From Ramazzottius varieornatus (Eukaryota > Tardigrada > Eutardigrada > Parachela > Ramazzottiidae): a stretch of DNA of 64,000 bases. Position numbers and translations under genes: made by a program. This document shows, piece after piece, positions 9,991 to 20,373 of the stretch; positions within the stretch are counted from its first letter, which is position 1, and each line of letters begins with the position of its first letter. Under the pieces are notes generated by a model. That model made no database searches and was not told where the DNA came from. It worked only from the letters and a program-made list of their open reading frames with translations. Location: positions 6,741,353 through 6,805,352 of the forward strand of contig BDGG01000001.1 of NCBI GenBank assembly GCA_001949185.1. Reading direction: 5' to 3'.

Positions 9991-10716
9991 GGTTCTGTAA
10001 AACAAACGAGACGTCCATTCCTTCATACAGAAAGAACAAACGACGACCACTTGCCTTCCGGTACGATCGGAAAATGCTTCAAGCAGCAGCACAAGCGCGG
10101 AAGAAGGTTTCTGAAGTACCAGGAGTTGAAGGTGCGATGAAGTCAACATTTGTAACGAAGAGCCAAAATTCACAATGAGGCGATGAAGTTTTGTTGCCGT
10201 ATTGCGACACTCTGAGTACAGTCCGTACATTTACTCCCTCAGGCGTACCTCCATACCGGCGAAGCAAGAGTACTGATTGTTAACGGTCGATCAATTAATC
10301 AACTGGAAACGAGATATCAAGCGACTCGAAGTTGCGTTACGGTATCAAGTTCACAGGTTGTTAGGATACGCATGAATCACACCGAAGGCAAAGTTCAGTT
10401 TAGCATAAAGGCAAAGTCGCGTGAAGGCAAAGCATACCAAGCCCTTAAACTATGGCTCATAATGCTGGCTTGGAACCAAATTTCACGTGGTTTTGGATCA
10501 CGTGATATGACGTCAGTTTAGGTGTCATGTTAAATGTGATATTAGATGATACAACTTATAGCATGACATATAACAACCAGAAAAAAATCCACGAAAATCT
10601 GGAAGAAATCCAGAAAAATCTGGAGAAGGTTTCCGTCCCTTCCAAAGCGCTCCGCAATGCCTGATGGGGAACGTTCAGGCTCTCCGTAGGATTTAGACTG
10701 GCTAAATCATCCGTCC
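9991..10716. other. Upstream flank of chromo-barrel gene
   Basis: No further gene is supported. The minus-strand frame at 10079-10267 ends in a stop and may be part of a non-coding leader exon. The segment 10367-10450 is the inverted partner of the repeat at 5515-5602. Confidence 0.4.
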
Positions 10717-11303
10717 AAGGTGAGATTGTAAATTCCTGATTACATTCCTTTGCAATTTCCGTTCCATTCCTAGAATTCCACTCTGTTCCGTTCCGAGGGG
10801 TAGCCGTTTGGAACGGTGGGATTCCTATATGGAAAACTAGCAAAACTCGGAGAAAATTTAGGAATTCCACGAGGTAAACAGGCGAAGATCCAGCAGATCC
10901 TGTCGAAAAACTGAACCCGATGCTGGCTCACACATGCGCACCACTGAGGCTAATTGGTCGATCGGTTGAATGACCAATAGCATTTTCGATCCGTCGCACT
11001 AAAGTATGCGGCGTATTCAACTGTGCGTAAGTCTTTGATTTTCCCTTGGACTTTCAGGTCCGACAAGACCGAAAGTTCGGATCGGTCAATCTCCAGCTGG
11101 CTTTCAGTCTCAAAACCAATATTTGTTGATGACATGTTTACTGTTTTAGATGGGTATGTAAAAAGAACTAAACTGGCAAATGGGACTTTGGAATTCCGGA
11201 TTTTTGTGAGGACCTTCTGGAGAAGGAAATAGGAATATAGAAATATTGAGAATTCTTTCCTATTTTCCATTCCAAGGGCATTCGGCCTGGAATTTACAAC
11301 CTT
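10717..11303 (-). mobile_element. Non-autonomous inverted-repeat element, copy 2
   Basis: The inverted partner of 2410-2942, slightly longer because one end carries about 70 extra bases rich in GGAATG-type repeats. Its minus-strand start is AAGGTTGTAAATTCC. The other end is a weaker match of the same repeat with an inserted GAG. Confidence 0.75.
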
Positions 11304-11322
11304 AGAAGCCAATGGGCCGATG

Positions 11323-11584
11323 TACGAGGTAAACGACATAATTCGGGCATATCGATTTTCGCACCATAATTCGGGCAACGCGAAAGGTTGGAACATTACG
11401 TTCAACGCTTGATTCATCCCGCATCGTACGTGTGTTGATACAACATCAGGCTTTTTAACATTGGACAGACCCATCTCTATCCCAGGCCAAATTCCCGTAA
11501 TCTACAACGCTTTCCCGTTCTCGAACCTATTGAAACCTCGAGGAGAGGGATCAGTCTACCTCAGGAAACAAAACACGGGTCAAT
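11323..11584 (+). mobile_element. Truncated copy of the TA-flanked MITE
   Basis: The first 262 bp match the complete element at 16504-16901 almost base for base, starting TACGAGGTAAACGACATAAT. The right terminal repeat is missing. It begins only 19 bp beyond the previous element. Confidence 0.8.
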
Positions 11585-11986
11585 GCAGTGGCAGCCTGGA
11601 AAGACCCACTCTAAATTTGAAGCGGGTTAAAGTATCTGCTTGGTTTTCTTCTTGCGTTCCTGCTGCGCTCGGTGTCGCTCCGTACAAGTCAAAGTCAAGT
11701 CCAGTATCTACATCGAAAAATCGAATCCAGCACGAGAATCGTTGACTTTATCGGCTCAGAAGCAGTATTGGTCATGTTGGATGATTTCTTCCGCGAATAG
11801 GTAAACGACGAGCGGAAAGCTGGTTCTGGGACGTGAATAAAGCACTTGTTGCTGGAAATGGGCTTGAGCAAAGTACAGTGAGAACAGGCGAACATAAAGA
11901 CTGGAAGAATGATGAGAAAAAGCCAAAAGATGCGAAAATAGGAAAAACTTGGCCGAACTAACAACCATATAGCGGCAAGAACAACC
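11585..11986. other. Flank 3' of SAHS C, no gene seen
   Basis: No coding feature or repeat recognised. It probably includes the SAHS C 3' UTR and polyadenylation region. Confidence 0.4.
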
Positions 11987-12885
11987 TCAGTTGCGTTTGT
12001 TGTAGTATCTCTTGTGTGTCACTCCTTCGAGGGTTGAGGTCTTGACCAGTTGATTGCCTTCAACCTTGTACTCGTTGTTGATGGTCTTGTCGAGGCTCTG
12101 TTCCTTCGTACCGGTGTAGTGAATGGTTCCGACCAGTGCGCCATCCTTATCTTCGTACTTCACGGTGAAGGACGAACCGTTGTACGAACCAGCGGACTCT
12201 TGGCCTAACTTGAAGACAACCTAAAAATCGAAACAGATATTACGTGTCTAGTGTCAGTCGGAAACCCCATAGGATAGACTTCCGAAAGGGGTCATCTAGC
12301 TGACGGGTCAACTCATCGAAAGCGGTCAAACTTACATCGTTCTTGTACTCAGCCTCCTTGACGATGATCTTGTGGTGGTAATCGTCTCCTTTCTTGTAGT
12401 GGTTGAGGTGGACCTTGACGGTGGCGTTCATTTTAGAGTGGTCCATGGGAACATCTGTGAACAGAAGTAAAGCTCGAAAACTCTAAATTTTCTAAGACTA
12501 AGGTGGACGGGGACTGGAGCGAGGACCCTGTTTATGATATGTGTCCAGAACAGAAAATACTGAAGGAAGAGAAAGCTATACACCGTACTGAGCTTCTTGA
12601 GAAACTCCACGAGGTTTTCATCCTTCTCCGGGATAGATTCCCACTTGCCCAACCAAGGCTTGGAGGTCCAGTCGACTCCTTCTTCATGAGCGGCATCATC
12701 GCCAGCCCACACGACGGCAACACCTGCAACAGACCAATGAAATCAACTATGAATCACATGCTCATGTGATCATCCACACAAGTCGAGTCAACGTCTTGCA
12801 TTACCCTATGATACTAAAAAGCACCAAAATTTTAATTGTCTGTCGACGTACCGGCAAACAGAGCGAGAGCTAGGATACACTTCAT
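11987..12885 (-). CDS. SAHS: SAHS protein C
   Basis: Four exons (12885-12852, 12723-12589, 12454-12336, 12220-11987) give 173 residues. Exon 1 is a signal peptide (MKCILALALFAG). Exon 2 holds the acidic start DDAAHEEGVDW and the WxxKPWLGKWESIPEKDEN block. Exon 3 holds HYKKGDDYHHKIIVKEAEY, and exon 4 holds FKLGQESAGSYNGSSF, DGALVGTIHYTG and the terminal HKRYYNKR. Splice sites are canonical throughout. The protein is secreted and FABP-like, with a presumed role in desiccation tolerance. The exon sizes 135/119/234 recur in copies D and F, with minor change in E, so C-F form one subfamily. Confidence 0.92.
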
Positions 12886-12966
12886 GCTTGCGGCTCGACT
12901 TCTACGTGAAGAAAGTGGCTGGAAAAGTTTAAAACGTGCTTTGTACTGTGAAATGGCGAAGGTTTG

Positions 12967-12978
12967 ATTTTATACTGG
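12967..12978 (-). promoter_or_regulatory. TATA box of SAHS C
   Basis: CCAGTATAAAAT on the minus strand, about 82 bp upstream of the ATG. It is identical to the element before SAHS A. Confidence 0.62.
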
Positions 12979-13563
12979 TTTATTCTGCAGTCTAAGATCA
13001 AGTTGGCACGAAGTCGTTCTCCTTTGGGTTACATTCGGAGGTTTCTTAGTTGAACAATAGAGTACGAGTACTTATCATTACTCAGCGCTTTCGTAGCCAG
13101 CAGCCTTCGGCCAAAGGTCAATTGGCCATGGGCTGAAGCGTCTTTGCTGGGAAAACCCGCTTTATGCTTCATCTGATGGGAAAAGTACTGTTCGTTTGAG
13201 AATTTAAAGTATGTCGTGCCTGCTTTTAAAACTTTCTCGATCACCGTTTAGAGCGTATAACCTAACGTTAGCCAGTGCGAAGAGTACGAGAAAATACGTA
13301 GTATCTGTTTACAATCAGCCCGATCGATATCTGAGTTGGTCCGACAATCCGTCCGACCAACAGGCAGATAAAAAACCTGGCTTTGAAACGCAGCTTTACT
13401 GTATCCGGTGAACGAAAAGAAAATACGAGGATAGAACGAGAACAGAAACAAAGCCCTGATAACTCAGTACTGCAAAAATCTTTAGAACGATGGGAAGCAG
13501 GAGAGACTCGACAAAACGGGCATGAATTTGCAGAAAGGAAAAAATTTAGCCGCAACGACAACT
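12979..13563. other. Intergenic stretch between SAHS D and C
   Basis: No gene seen. This is expected to be the promoter-proximal DNA of C and the 3' end of D. Confidence 0.45.
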
Positions 13564-14472
13564 TCACTGGCGTTTGTTGTAGTGGCGCTTCATGGTCACT
13601 CCCTCGATGGTGGAAGTCTTAACCAGATGGTCACCTTCGAGCTTGAAGACGTTGTTGATGGTCTTGTCAAGAGACTGTTCTTTGGTGCCAGTGTAGTGGA
13701 CGCTTCCGACTAGAGCGCCGTCTTTGTCCTCGTACTTCACGCTGAAAGATGAGCCGTTATACGAACCGGCGGACTCTTGACCCAGCTTGAAGACGATCTA
13801 CAAAGCCGAAAATAATTTTCTTTGATCTGTGCAGCAAAGACGTAAGAAACAATGTAACCGGGAAAGTTTGCGGACTTACATCGTTTTTGTAATGGGCGTC
13901 GTTGATGATGATTTTGTGATGGTACTCGTCTCCCTTCTTGTAGTGATGGATCCAAACTTTGGAGTTTTTGTTCATTTCCGAGTGGCTCATCGGAAGCTCT
14001 GCAAACAAACATAGGTGTCTTGGTTTCTCGCTTGTACGGATCTGAACGGGTAAATCTATAAAGCTATGCAAAAAATATCAGGCCGGGGAATTCGACGAAT
14101 CCACCAGACAACCAGCGTCGACTGAACACTAAAAAAACTAACTAACGAGGAGATGCAAATGCAAAGTAACTTACGGAGCTTCTTTTTGAATTCCTCAACG
14201 TTCTCGTCCTTCGATGGGTCGGATTCCCATTTGCCCATCCACGGTTTCCCAGTCCATTCTACGCCTTCTTCGTGAGCAGCGTCATCAGCGGCCCAGACGA
14301 TGGCAGCACCTGCAAAGCCAGGAGAAAATGTACATATATAGCCACGCACGTTTCTTACGATGACCTTTTAGCTCATGCTCGTCCTCTTTCATAGCACACA
14401 AGACGGTAAATCTCTTAAGAAGCTTTCAAGTTTACCGGCAAAAACGACGAGAGCAAGGACAAATCGATGCAT
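13564..14472 (-). CDS. SAHS: SAHS protein D
   Basis: Exons 14472-14436, 14309-14175, 13998-13880 and 13797-13564 give 174 residues. There is a signal peptide (MHRFVLALVVFAG), then WTGKPWMGKWESDPSKDEN, HHYKKGDEYHHKIIINDAHY, FKLGQESAGSYNGSSF and the C-terminal VTMKRHYNKRQ. All splice junctions are canonical and in phase. It is the most typical copy of the array and, with C, serves as the reference for judging damage in E and F. A TATA box lies about 75 bp upstream. Confidence 0.92.
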
Positions 14473-14545
14473 GGTTCTGCGAGTATTCTCCGTGAGAAAG
14501 TTACAAGAAGTAAAGAGGTACAGGTTGGAAGGAACCCGAACCTTG

Positions 14546-14554
14546 ATTTTATAT
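14546..14554 (-). promoter_or_regulatory. TATA box of SAHS D
   Basis: ATATAAAAT on the minus strand, about 75 bp upstream of the SAHS D ATG, at the same distance as in copies A, C and F. Confidence 0.58.
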
Positions 14555-14559
14555 ACGGC

Positions 14560-15023
14560 CAGGAAGTACCGTTGCTGGAGGAGTCTGTACTGTTTGCGTC
14601 TACTGTACGTATACCTTAGGATTACACCTTAGGCGAATATTGGAGCGTTACATTCTTCCCAGTACCACCAGTCGCATCAAAGTCAACTATGTGTCATAAC
14701 GGTCTGCATGCTGGGGAAAACACCCTTGCGCCGTATCTGATCTTGTCCCGTGACCGTCTGAGAACTCTAAGCCAAGCTTCGAACCTTTCTCGATGTTCAC
14801 CGCGATACGCGCGGCTCTACACGAGTCTACCCACGCAAGTGTGGAAAGCGGAGAATCTCTCCTTCTGCCGATGGAATGGATATCTTGATTCGAGAAGATG
14901 ACTGATAAGCTTCGCCAAGGACGAAGAAAGTCTTTATGCATCTTGAAACACCTTTACTCAAGCGTTGATCAAGACTATAAGAATATCGATAAAAGTCGAA
15001 GAACTGAAACGACGTGCACAGCT
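14560..15023. other. Intergenic stretch between SAHS E and D
   Basis: No gene or repeat that I can support. Confidence 0.4.
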
Positions 15024-16472
15024 TCAGATGCGCCTCTTGTGATGGCAATTCAGTGTTACTCCGTCGATGGTGGAGCTCTTGAGAAGACGATCCCCTTCGA
15101 GCTTGTAGACGTTGTGCATGGTTATGTTGAGACGCTGGTCTTTGGTGCCTGTGTAATGGGCCGTTCCAACCAACGCGCCATCTTTCTCTCCATACTTTAC
15201 ACTATAGGACAAACCGTCGTACGAGCCGGGTGACTGCTCGCCCAGCTTGTAAACGACCTGAAAAACGTTTTCGCGTGACCATTTTGCTTTTTTTAAGAGC
15301 GCGCTAACGGTTATAAACTTACGTGATTGGTGTAATATTCTTTGATGATAATCTTGTGATGGTATTCATCTCCCTTCTTGAGGTGGTTGACCAAGACAGT
15401 AGAGTTGAGATTGACTTCCGGATGGCTCATAGGCAGCTCTGTGAACGATATATATTCGGGAAGAACGTCATCAATCGTACAGAAAGATCAAAGTCACACA
15501 GGAGACGTAAAACTTACGAAGCTTCCTCTTGAACTGTGCCAGGTTTTTGTCCTGCTCGGGTACAGAGACCCATTCGCCCAGCCACGGTTTTCCGGTCCAT
15601 TCTGCTCCTTTTTCGTCAGCAGGGTCTTCGATGAGAATGGCGATGGCAGCGCCGGTAAGAAGGATATTATTCGGATGTTATTCGGATTCCGTTGGCTCGG
15701 TCGACCTGTACACCGTTGCAGCAATGTACAGCATAACTGACGCCTGTTTTTTTCTAATTGGCCGTTCCGAGGTATTTTCTAAACTGTTCAGGAAACGACG
15801 TTTTCTGGAGGGGCGTTAGTCGAACTCTTGAAACCGCTTATGTAGTTATCAAGAGCATGCCTTAAGGTATCGAATGCTGGAAACATTCTACAAACGAATG
15901 GATGGCTAAATTTGGGCGGAAATATCCATGTAGGGAAGAAAACTGGAAAAGTCGTTTTTTAAACCAATTTCCTATGCATGGTTTGCAGTACAGGCCGAAA
16001 CAGCTGCTTCCGCCACGCGGCTATCTGCCCCTTATGACTCACCGAAAACTCAACTGACATACTATTGTTCACGAAGGTACCCGCCAAGCCAGTTTTTTTC
16101 CATACAGGGAACGGTGATGAGCAATTTTTCGGACAATGGTCTAAGGATCATTACCGTGTCATTGGGTGTCAACCCGAGATCTAGGTGTGTCTCCATCAGC
16201 TCTAACAGCTTATGTCTGTACAGGCGAAAAATTCGACGCGTCCGAGAACATCCAAATAGCAAAAACAGGCGTCAATTTCTTTCCATCCTGACGTCACCAC
16301 GAAGCCTGCCTGCTAGCGTATGCGGAACCGGCTCCAGGTCACTCAACAACGACACGCTCCAGAAACAGAGACTGGTACACTGAAGCAAAACGCCTGTACA
16401 TGTGTCGGTATCATAATACAGCAAATTGATCTTACCGGACAGGAGTGCGAGAGCAAGTATAAGTAGATGCAT
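15024..16472 (-). pseudogene. SAHS: SAHS protein E, probably disabled
   Basis: Exon-equivalents 16472-16436 (leader MHLLILALALLSG), 15652-15518, 15438-15323 and 15257-15024 keep open frames and the family blocks WTGKPWLGEW, KKGDEYHHKIII and YKLGEQSPGSYDG. Three things suggest decay. The acceptor before exon 2 reads CG instead of AG (plus-strand 15653-15654), and an in-frame TAA lies just upstream. Intron 1 has grown to about 780 bp. A MITE (16504-16901) sits 32 bp upstream of the ATG, where the 5' UTR should be, and I see no TATA box beyond it. Exon 3 is one codon shorter than in C and D, and the conserved end MKR(H/Y)Y has become LNCHH. Non-canonical splicing cannot be excluded. Confidence 0.75.
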
Positions 16473-16503
16473 CGTCGCAGGTTCAGAATTGAGGAAACAT
16501 CTC

Positions 16504-16901
16504 TACGAGGTAAACGACATAATTCGGGCATATCGATTTTCGCACCATAATTCGGGCAACGCGAAAGGTTGGAACATTACGTTCAACGCTTGATTCATCC
16601 CGCATCGTACGTGTGTTGATACAACATCAGGCTTTTTAACATTGGACAGACCCATCTCTATCCCAGGCCAAATTTCCGTAATCTACAACGCTTTCCCGTT
16701 CTCGAACCTATTGAAACCTCGAGGAGAGGGATCAGTCTACCTCAGGAAACAAAACACGGGTCAATCCGCGGAGCAGGAGCTGAGAAAAAACATGCCCGAA
16801 TTACGAGTGAAAAACCCTTATGCCCGAATTACGAGTGAAAACCCTTATGCCCGAATTACGAGTGAAAACCCTTATGCCCGAATTATGTCGTTCACCTCGT
16901 A
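16504..16901 (+). mobile_element. Complete TA-flanked MITE with 28-bp terminal repeats
   Basis: The left end TACGAGGTAAACGACATAAT and the reverse complement of the right end agree at 27 of 28 positions, counting the flanking TA on each side. The TA boundary fits a Tc1/mariner-type insertion. The right half carries three tandem copies of a 27-28 bp unit beginning TGCCCGAATTACGAG (16793-16874), which looks like an amplified piece of the terminal repeat. It lies in the 5' region of SAHS E. Confidence 0.88.
16793..16874 (+). repeat. Three tandem 27-bp units inside the MITE
   Basis: The units start at 16793, 16821 and 16848 and differ by a single A. The unit resembles the element's own terminal repeat (TGCCCGAATTA), so it probably arose by slippage at the end of the element. 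Confidence 0.85.
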
Positions 16902-17388
16902 ATGAGAGAAGAGCTGGCAAGGAGCTTTAGAGCACGTGAAACCCAACCATTCCATACAACATTGTGAGCCCATCAGCTTTGAGGCTTTTCTACTCTTTTT
17001 TATTCCGCTCGACCCGGTCTTTCTGCATTCAAAGTCTTCAAAGTCTGGCCGAGTTATGAATCATCTTAGGCCGTGTACATTTTGCCGACTGGGTCGTTGT
17101 GAGTGACGAGGTCGTTATGAAAAACTACGTAGACTTTCTGCACGCCTGAATAAGCTAGTTGATGTAGTAGGCGAAATTTCAATCAACCCCACAGTAAACC
17201 GAAATATAGCGACGAACCAGCGTTCACAAAATACGGTGGAAAATGCGATCAACCAGCAATCGCAACCTCGCTAGTTACTTTCAAGCTTTGCTTCTCATTT
17301 GCGATTCCTAATCGCGCCATTTCTCTCTTATCGTCCCAACAGGACGGATTGCTTTCCCTTTCGCTCTCGTCTCGGTGTTTCTCTTATC

Positions 17389-18380
17389 ATGTCTCGAAAA
17401 CGTAGAGGTGCTGCCGTGGAACTAGAAGATGCGGAGTCCGTGGAGAGAAATCTGCTCATCCCGGCGCAGACCAGGTGAGTTTCGTGGCTGATGAAAGTAT
17501 AAACGGTGCCTTTCGTCGAGATATTCTTCCACATGGAGTCCATAATTATTGTTTCACTTGGTGTTTGATTAACCTTCGTCTGAAAGAGATGAAGGAGGAC
17601 TTCCTCGTTTGTGGTTCACAGATTACCTACTGGAAGAAGATGAAAGCGGCCCTCGTCGAAGCGTTCCCTGATTTCGACAAAACAGCCGCGCAAGTCCGCG
17701 AGAAATGGCAAAATTTGTACAAGACCTACCGTGCCAAGAAGAAAGCCACAGCGCAGACCGAAGCTGGGAAGATTAGTTGGCAATTCTTCAACCAGATCGA
17801 CGCAGAAATGGGCGACAGGAATGGCATCACGCTCGGGGGGATGACGAACACTGGAGGTGAAGTTGGTTGCTGATTAGTTAAAATGGGTTTGCAAAGTGTC
17901 GCAACCCTATCAGTGTTATCAGCCGGACGCGCAAGCTACTGGGGAAATCGATTCACTGTGTTGGTGGAGGGAGCCCCGCTTGCTTTGTTATTATTAAGTT
18001 TCCACTTATCTGGCTTGTCATTCGTTTTCTTTTGTAGGTGAAAACGATACGACGGCTCTACGGGGTTTCGGACATGACAAGATGAACGACCCTAGTCAAG
18101 TCTGGCCTACTGACAGAGCGGATTCCGCTGATCGTAATGGGAGCACCAAAGTACGAGGAAAAAAGGTGAAGACTGGAAGGAACGAAGTGCTGGTTGTTGT
18201 TGATCAGCTGCTGTCCAGCACCGATGAGGCCATGGGGCCCCGACCAAGCTCGCTGATAACCAAGAGAAGCTGGTGGAGCAAAACAAGCAAAGTGTGGTTG
18301 CCAGTCAAGAGATAGCTGATTCGCGAAAGAAAATTGCTGACTCTTTTGCTACTTTCGTCTCTTTATTCCGAAACCATTAG
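17389..18380 (+). pseudogene. Harbinger Myb/SANT-like DNA-binding protein
   Basis: Exon 1 (17389-17473) begins MSRKRRGAAVELEDAE. A later exon (about 17590-17855) encodes the trihelix part, with YWKKMKAALVEAFPDF and REKWQNLYKTYRAKKK, and continues after a TTTGTAG acceptor at about 18040. The last part, ADNQEKLVEQNKQSVVAS and IADSFATFVSLF, is an amphipathic helix that ends in TAG at 18380. It is out of frame with the preceding part, the shift falling near the CCATGGGGCCCCG run at 18228-18241. In active Harbinger elements this protein brings the transposase to DNA and into the nucleus. Here it is probably broken. Confidence 0.65.
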
Positions 18381-18493
18381 AATGGCCTAGAGAATTGTTC
18401 AAAAGCTAGTACATATTGTCTCCCATCAAGTTTCTAAAAATCTTTTCTCGGATTTCTCTCTTGTTAGCGGCTTCATCCGGTTCAAGAATACCT

Positions 18494-19687
18494 TCAAACT
18501 ACGTTAAGCTGGACTTCAGTGTGATCGTTCATATCGATGCACAAGTCGTGCAGAACCATACAACAAAGAAAAATATGCTTGATTTTATCGAGGCTAGTGG
18601 ATTCCACATATCTCAGAACTTTAGAGCGCTGTTTGAGAACACCAAAGGCTCTTTCCACCATCATTCTTATACTGGAATGAATTTCGTTACGTCGTAAATT
18701 TTGTTCAGACAGCTCGTCGCGGTTCGTGTTGGGTGTAATAACCTTGGTGGATATAGGATAGGATTTGGTAGCCATCAGGGAGATTGTCCAAAAGACCAGA
18801 GTTGACGAACACTCTTGAATCATGGACACGTCCAGGGGCTCCGGTTGACACGTGCAGAAATCGACTACAAAAACAAAAGCTTACTTTCGTACACTTTCAT
18901 ATCGGATGATATCGGAATCACAGAAAGATAGACAAGAGTCAAACATACCAGTCAGGATCGACAAGGCCTTGCACGTTCAAGCTGTACTTCCGGTGGCGAT
19001 TAATGTATTCTTCTCTCTTGTTGTCCAAGGCGGGGTAGTTGATATGAGTTCCATCGACAGCTCTGAATACCCGAGCAGTTCCTTGGACTTCGGGGAACCT
19101 GCGGAACTTGTTCATCATCTTGTGTACCATCGTATCAAGTTTGACGCAGGAAGGAATCCGGATGACGTTCGGGTACGTATGTTTAACAGCGAGGATAAAT
19201 TTGTTGACGTATTTATGGGCGGTTTACTTTCCGATTCCGAACGTACCTAGACAAACACTATAGAAGACACCCTTTGACAAGTAGTGGAGTCCTCAGGCAA
19301 GTTGAAGTTCAGCAGGGAATTCGGGACGACCGAAAGGAGTCTTTTTCCGGTTGCAGGCGATTGCGCACATCGCGCAGTATTCTGGAGAAGGTTTGGACTT
19401 TTCACGCCGAACACCTTCTTCATGTCAGCATCGCTGTTGAAGATCTCTCAGAATCTCAGTAGACCGTACGCTCGAGCTTCGCGGACATACAAATTATGGT
19501 TGAGCCGGGAAAGTAGGGAAGATTCCACAGCGCAATTGTTAAGGATCATACAGGCAAGTTCTGCTGCGGCGGAAGTCTGCCTATCGGACAGCGCATTGCG
19601 AGTATCGGGCTCGGGCGGACGAAGAGATGATGCCAAGGCCATCACAGCAGTTCTGACTGGATCAAACTGATCATTCGGAAGCTCCAT
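18494..19687 (-). pseudogene. HARBI1-like transposase, broken
   Basis: The blocks appear in HARBI1 order on the minus strand: an N-terminal region from MELPNDQFDPVRTAV, then a helix-turn-helix region, then RVFRAVDGTHINYPALD (first catalytic Asp), YINRHRKYSLNVQGLVDPDW, GRVHDSRVFVNSGLLDN (second Asp) and MMVERAFGVLKQRSKVLRY (Glu), ending HDLCIDMNDHTE. Damage includes an in-frame TAA in the FGIGK...TAHKYV segment near 19219 and a frame change near 18740, between the second and third catalytic blocks. The family is a DDE nuclease that moves PIF/Harbinger elements. Confidence 0.8.
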
Positions 19688-20034
19688 CTTCACATCGGAA
19701 GAGATAAGGAGAAAAATGACAACTCGGTGGAGAGATAAAACGCATGATCAGTAGCACTCTCCAGTGCTGGGTAGAAATCTACTAGCCTTTTTTGGCTAGT
19801 AGCTCTGGTAGGCGCTTTATAATGGAGTTGGTTGGCTACGCTGGTTGCCTACCCTGACGCGTTTACAAAGTCAACGTAGTCAGCGACGAGGTTAGATGAA
19901 ACGGGTTTGAAATGACTCATCGCCTAATTTTTCGACTTTGTGAACGATTTTTGGGTTGTTATGAATAACCCACTGCTGGATTGAACATAACCGCCTTTAT
20001 GAACGCTGGTTCATCATAATCCTCATAACGACCT

Positions 20035-20373
20035 AGTAGCCTACCACTAAATGAACACGGCTTTAGAGAACTTCTTTTGGTTCAATCTGATAACATGCAG
20101 TGCCCAGCTAGCGATCTACTCTAGCCCATTTCCAGGTCCCCTTGATTGCGTCTGCGCGATAATATATTTGTTCGAATATTGCTTGCCAACATGTCAGTCC
20201 GAAAGGTGCAAATTCAGTCTTTGTACCGGATTTATAGCGTCGCATTTATCAGAAACAATCTTGCTCGGAGGAAGTCTTATCCGACTGAAGAAACATCTTG
20301 ACCCGAACACTGACTGAGTAATCTGCTTCAAAAACAGAGAAGAGGGAGAAGAAAGCATGAGTAGTTTGCAGCT
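20035..20373. other. Flank between Harbinger element and SAHS F
   Basis: No gene recognised. The short plus-strand frame at 20051-20317 has no coding support. Confidence 0.4.

Larger units (their letters stand above)
17109..20034. mobile_element. PIF/Harbinger element, degenerate
   Basis: The 12-mer AGGTCGTTATGA at 17109-17120 is repeated inverted at 20023-20034. A second shared word, GAACCAGCGTTCA, lies inside each end (near 17213 and 20000). Between them are the two genes typical of PIF/Harbinger elements: a Myb/SANT-like protein on the plus strand and a DDE nuclease on the minus strand, convergent. The target-site duplication could not be fixed. Both genes carry frame damage. Confidence 0.68.
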
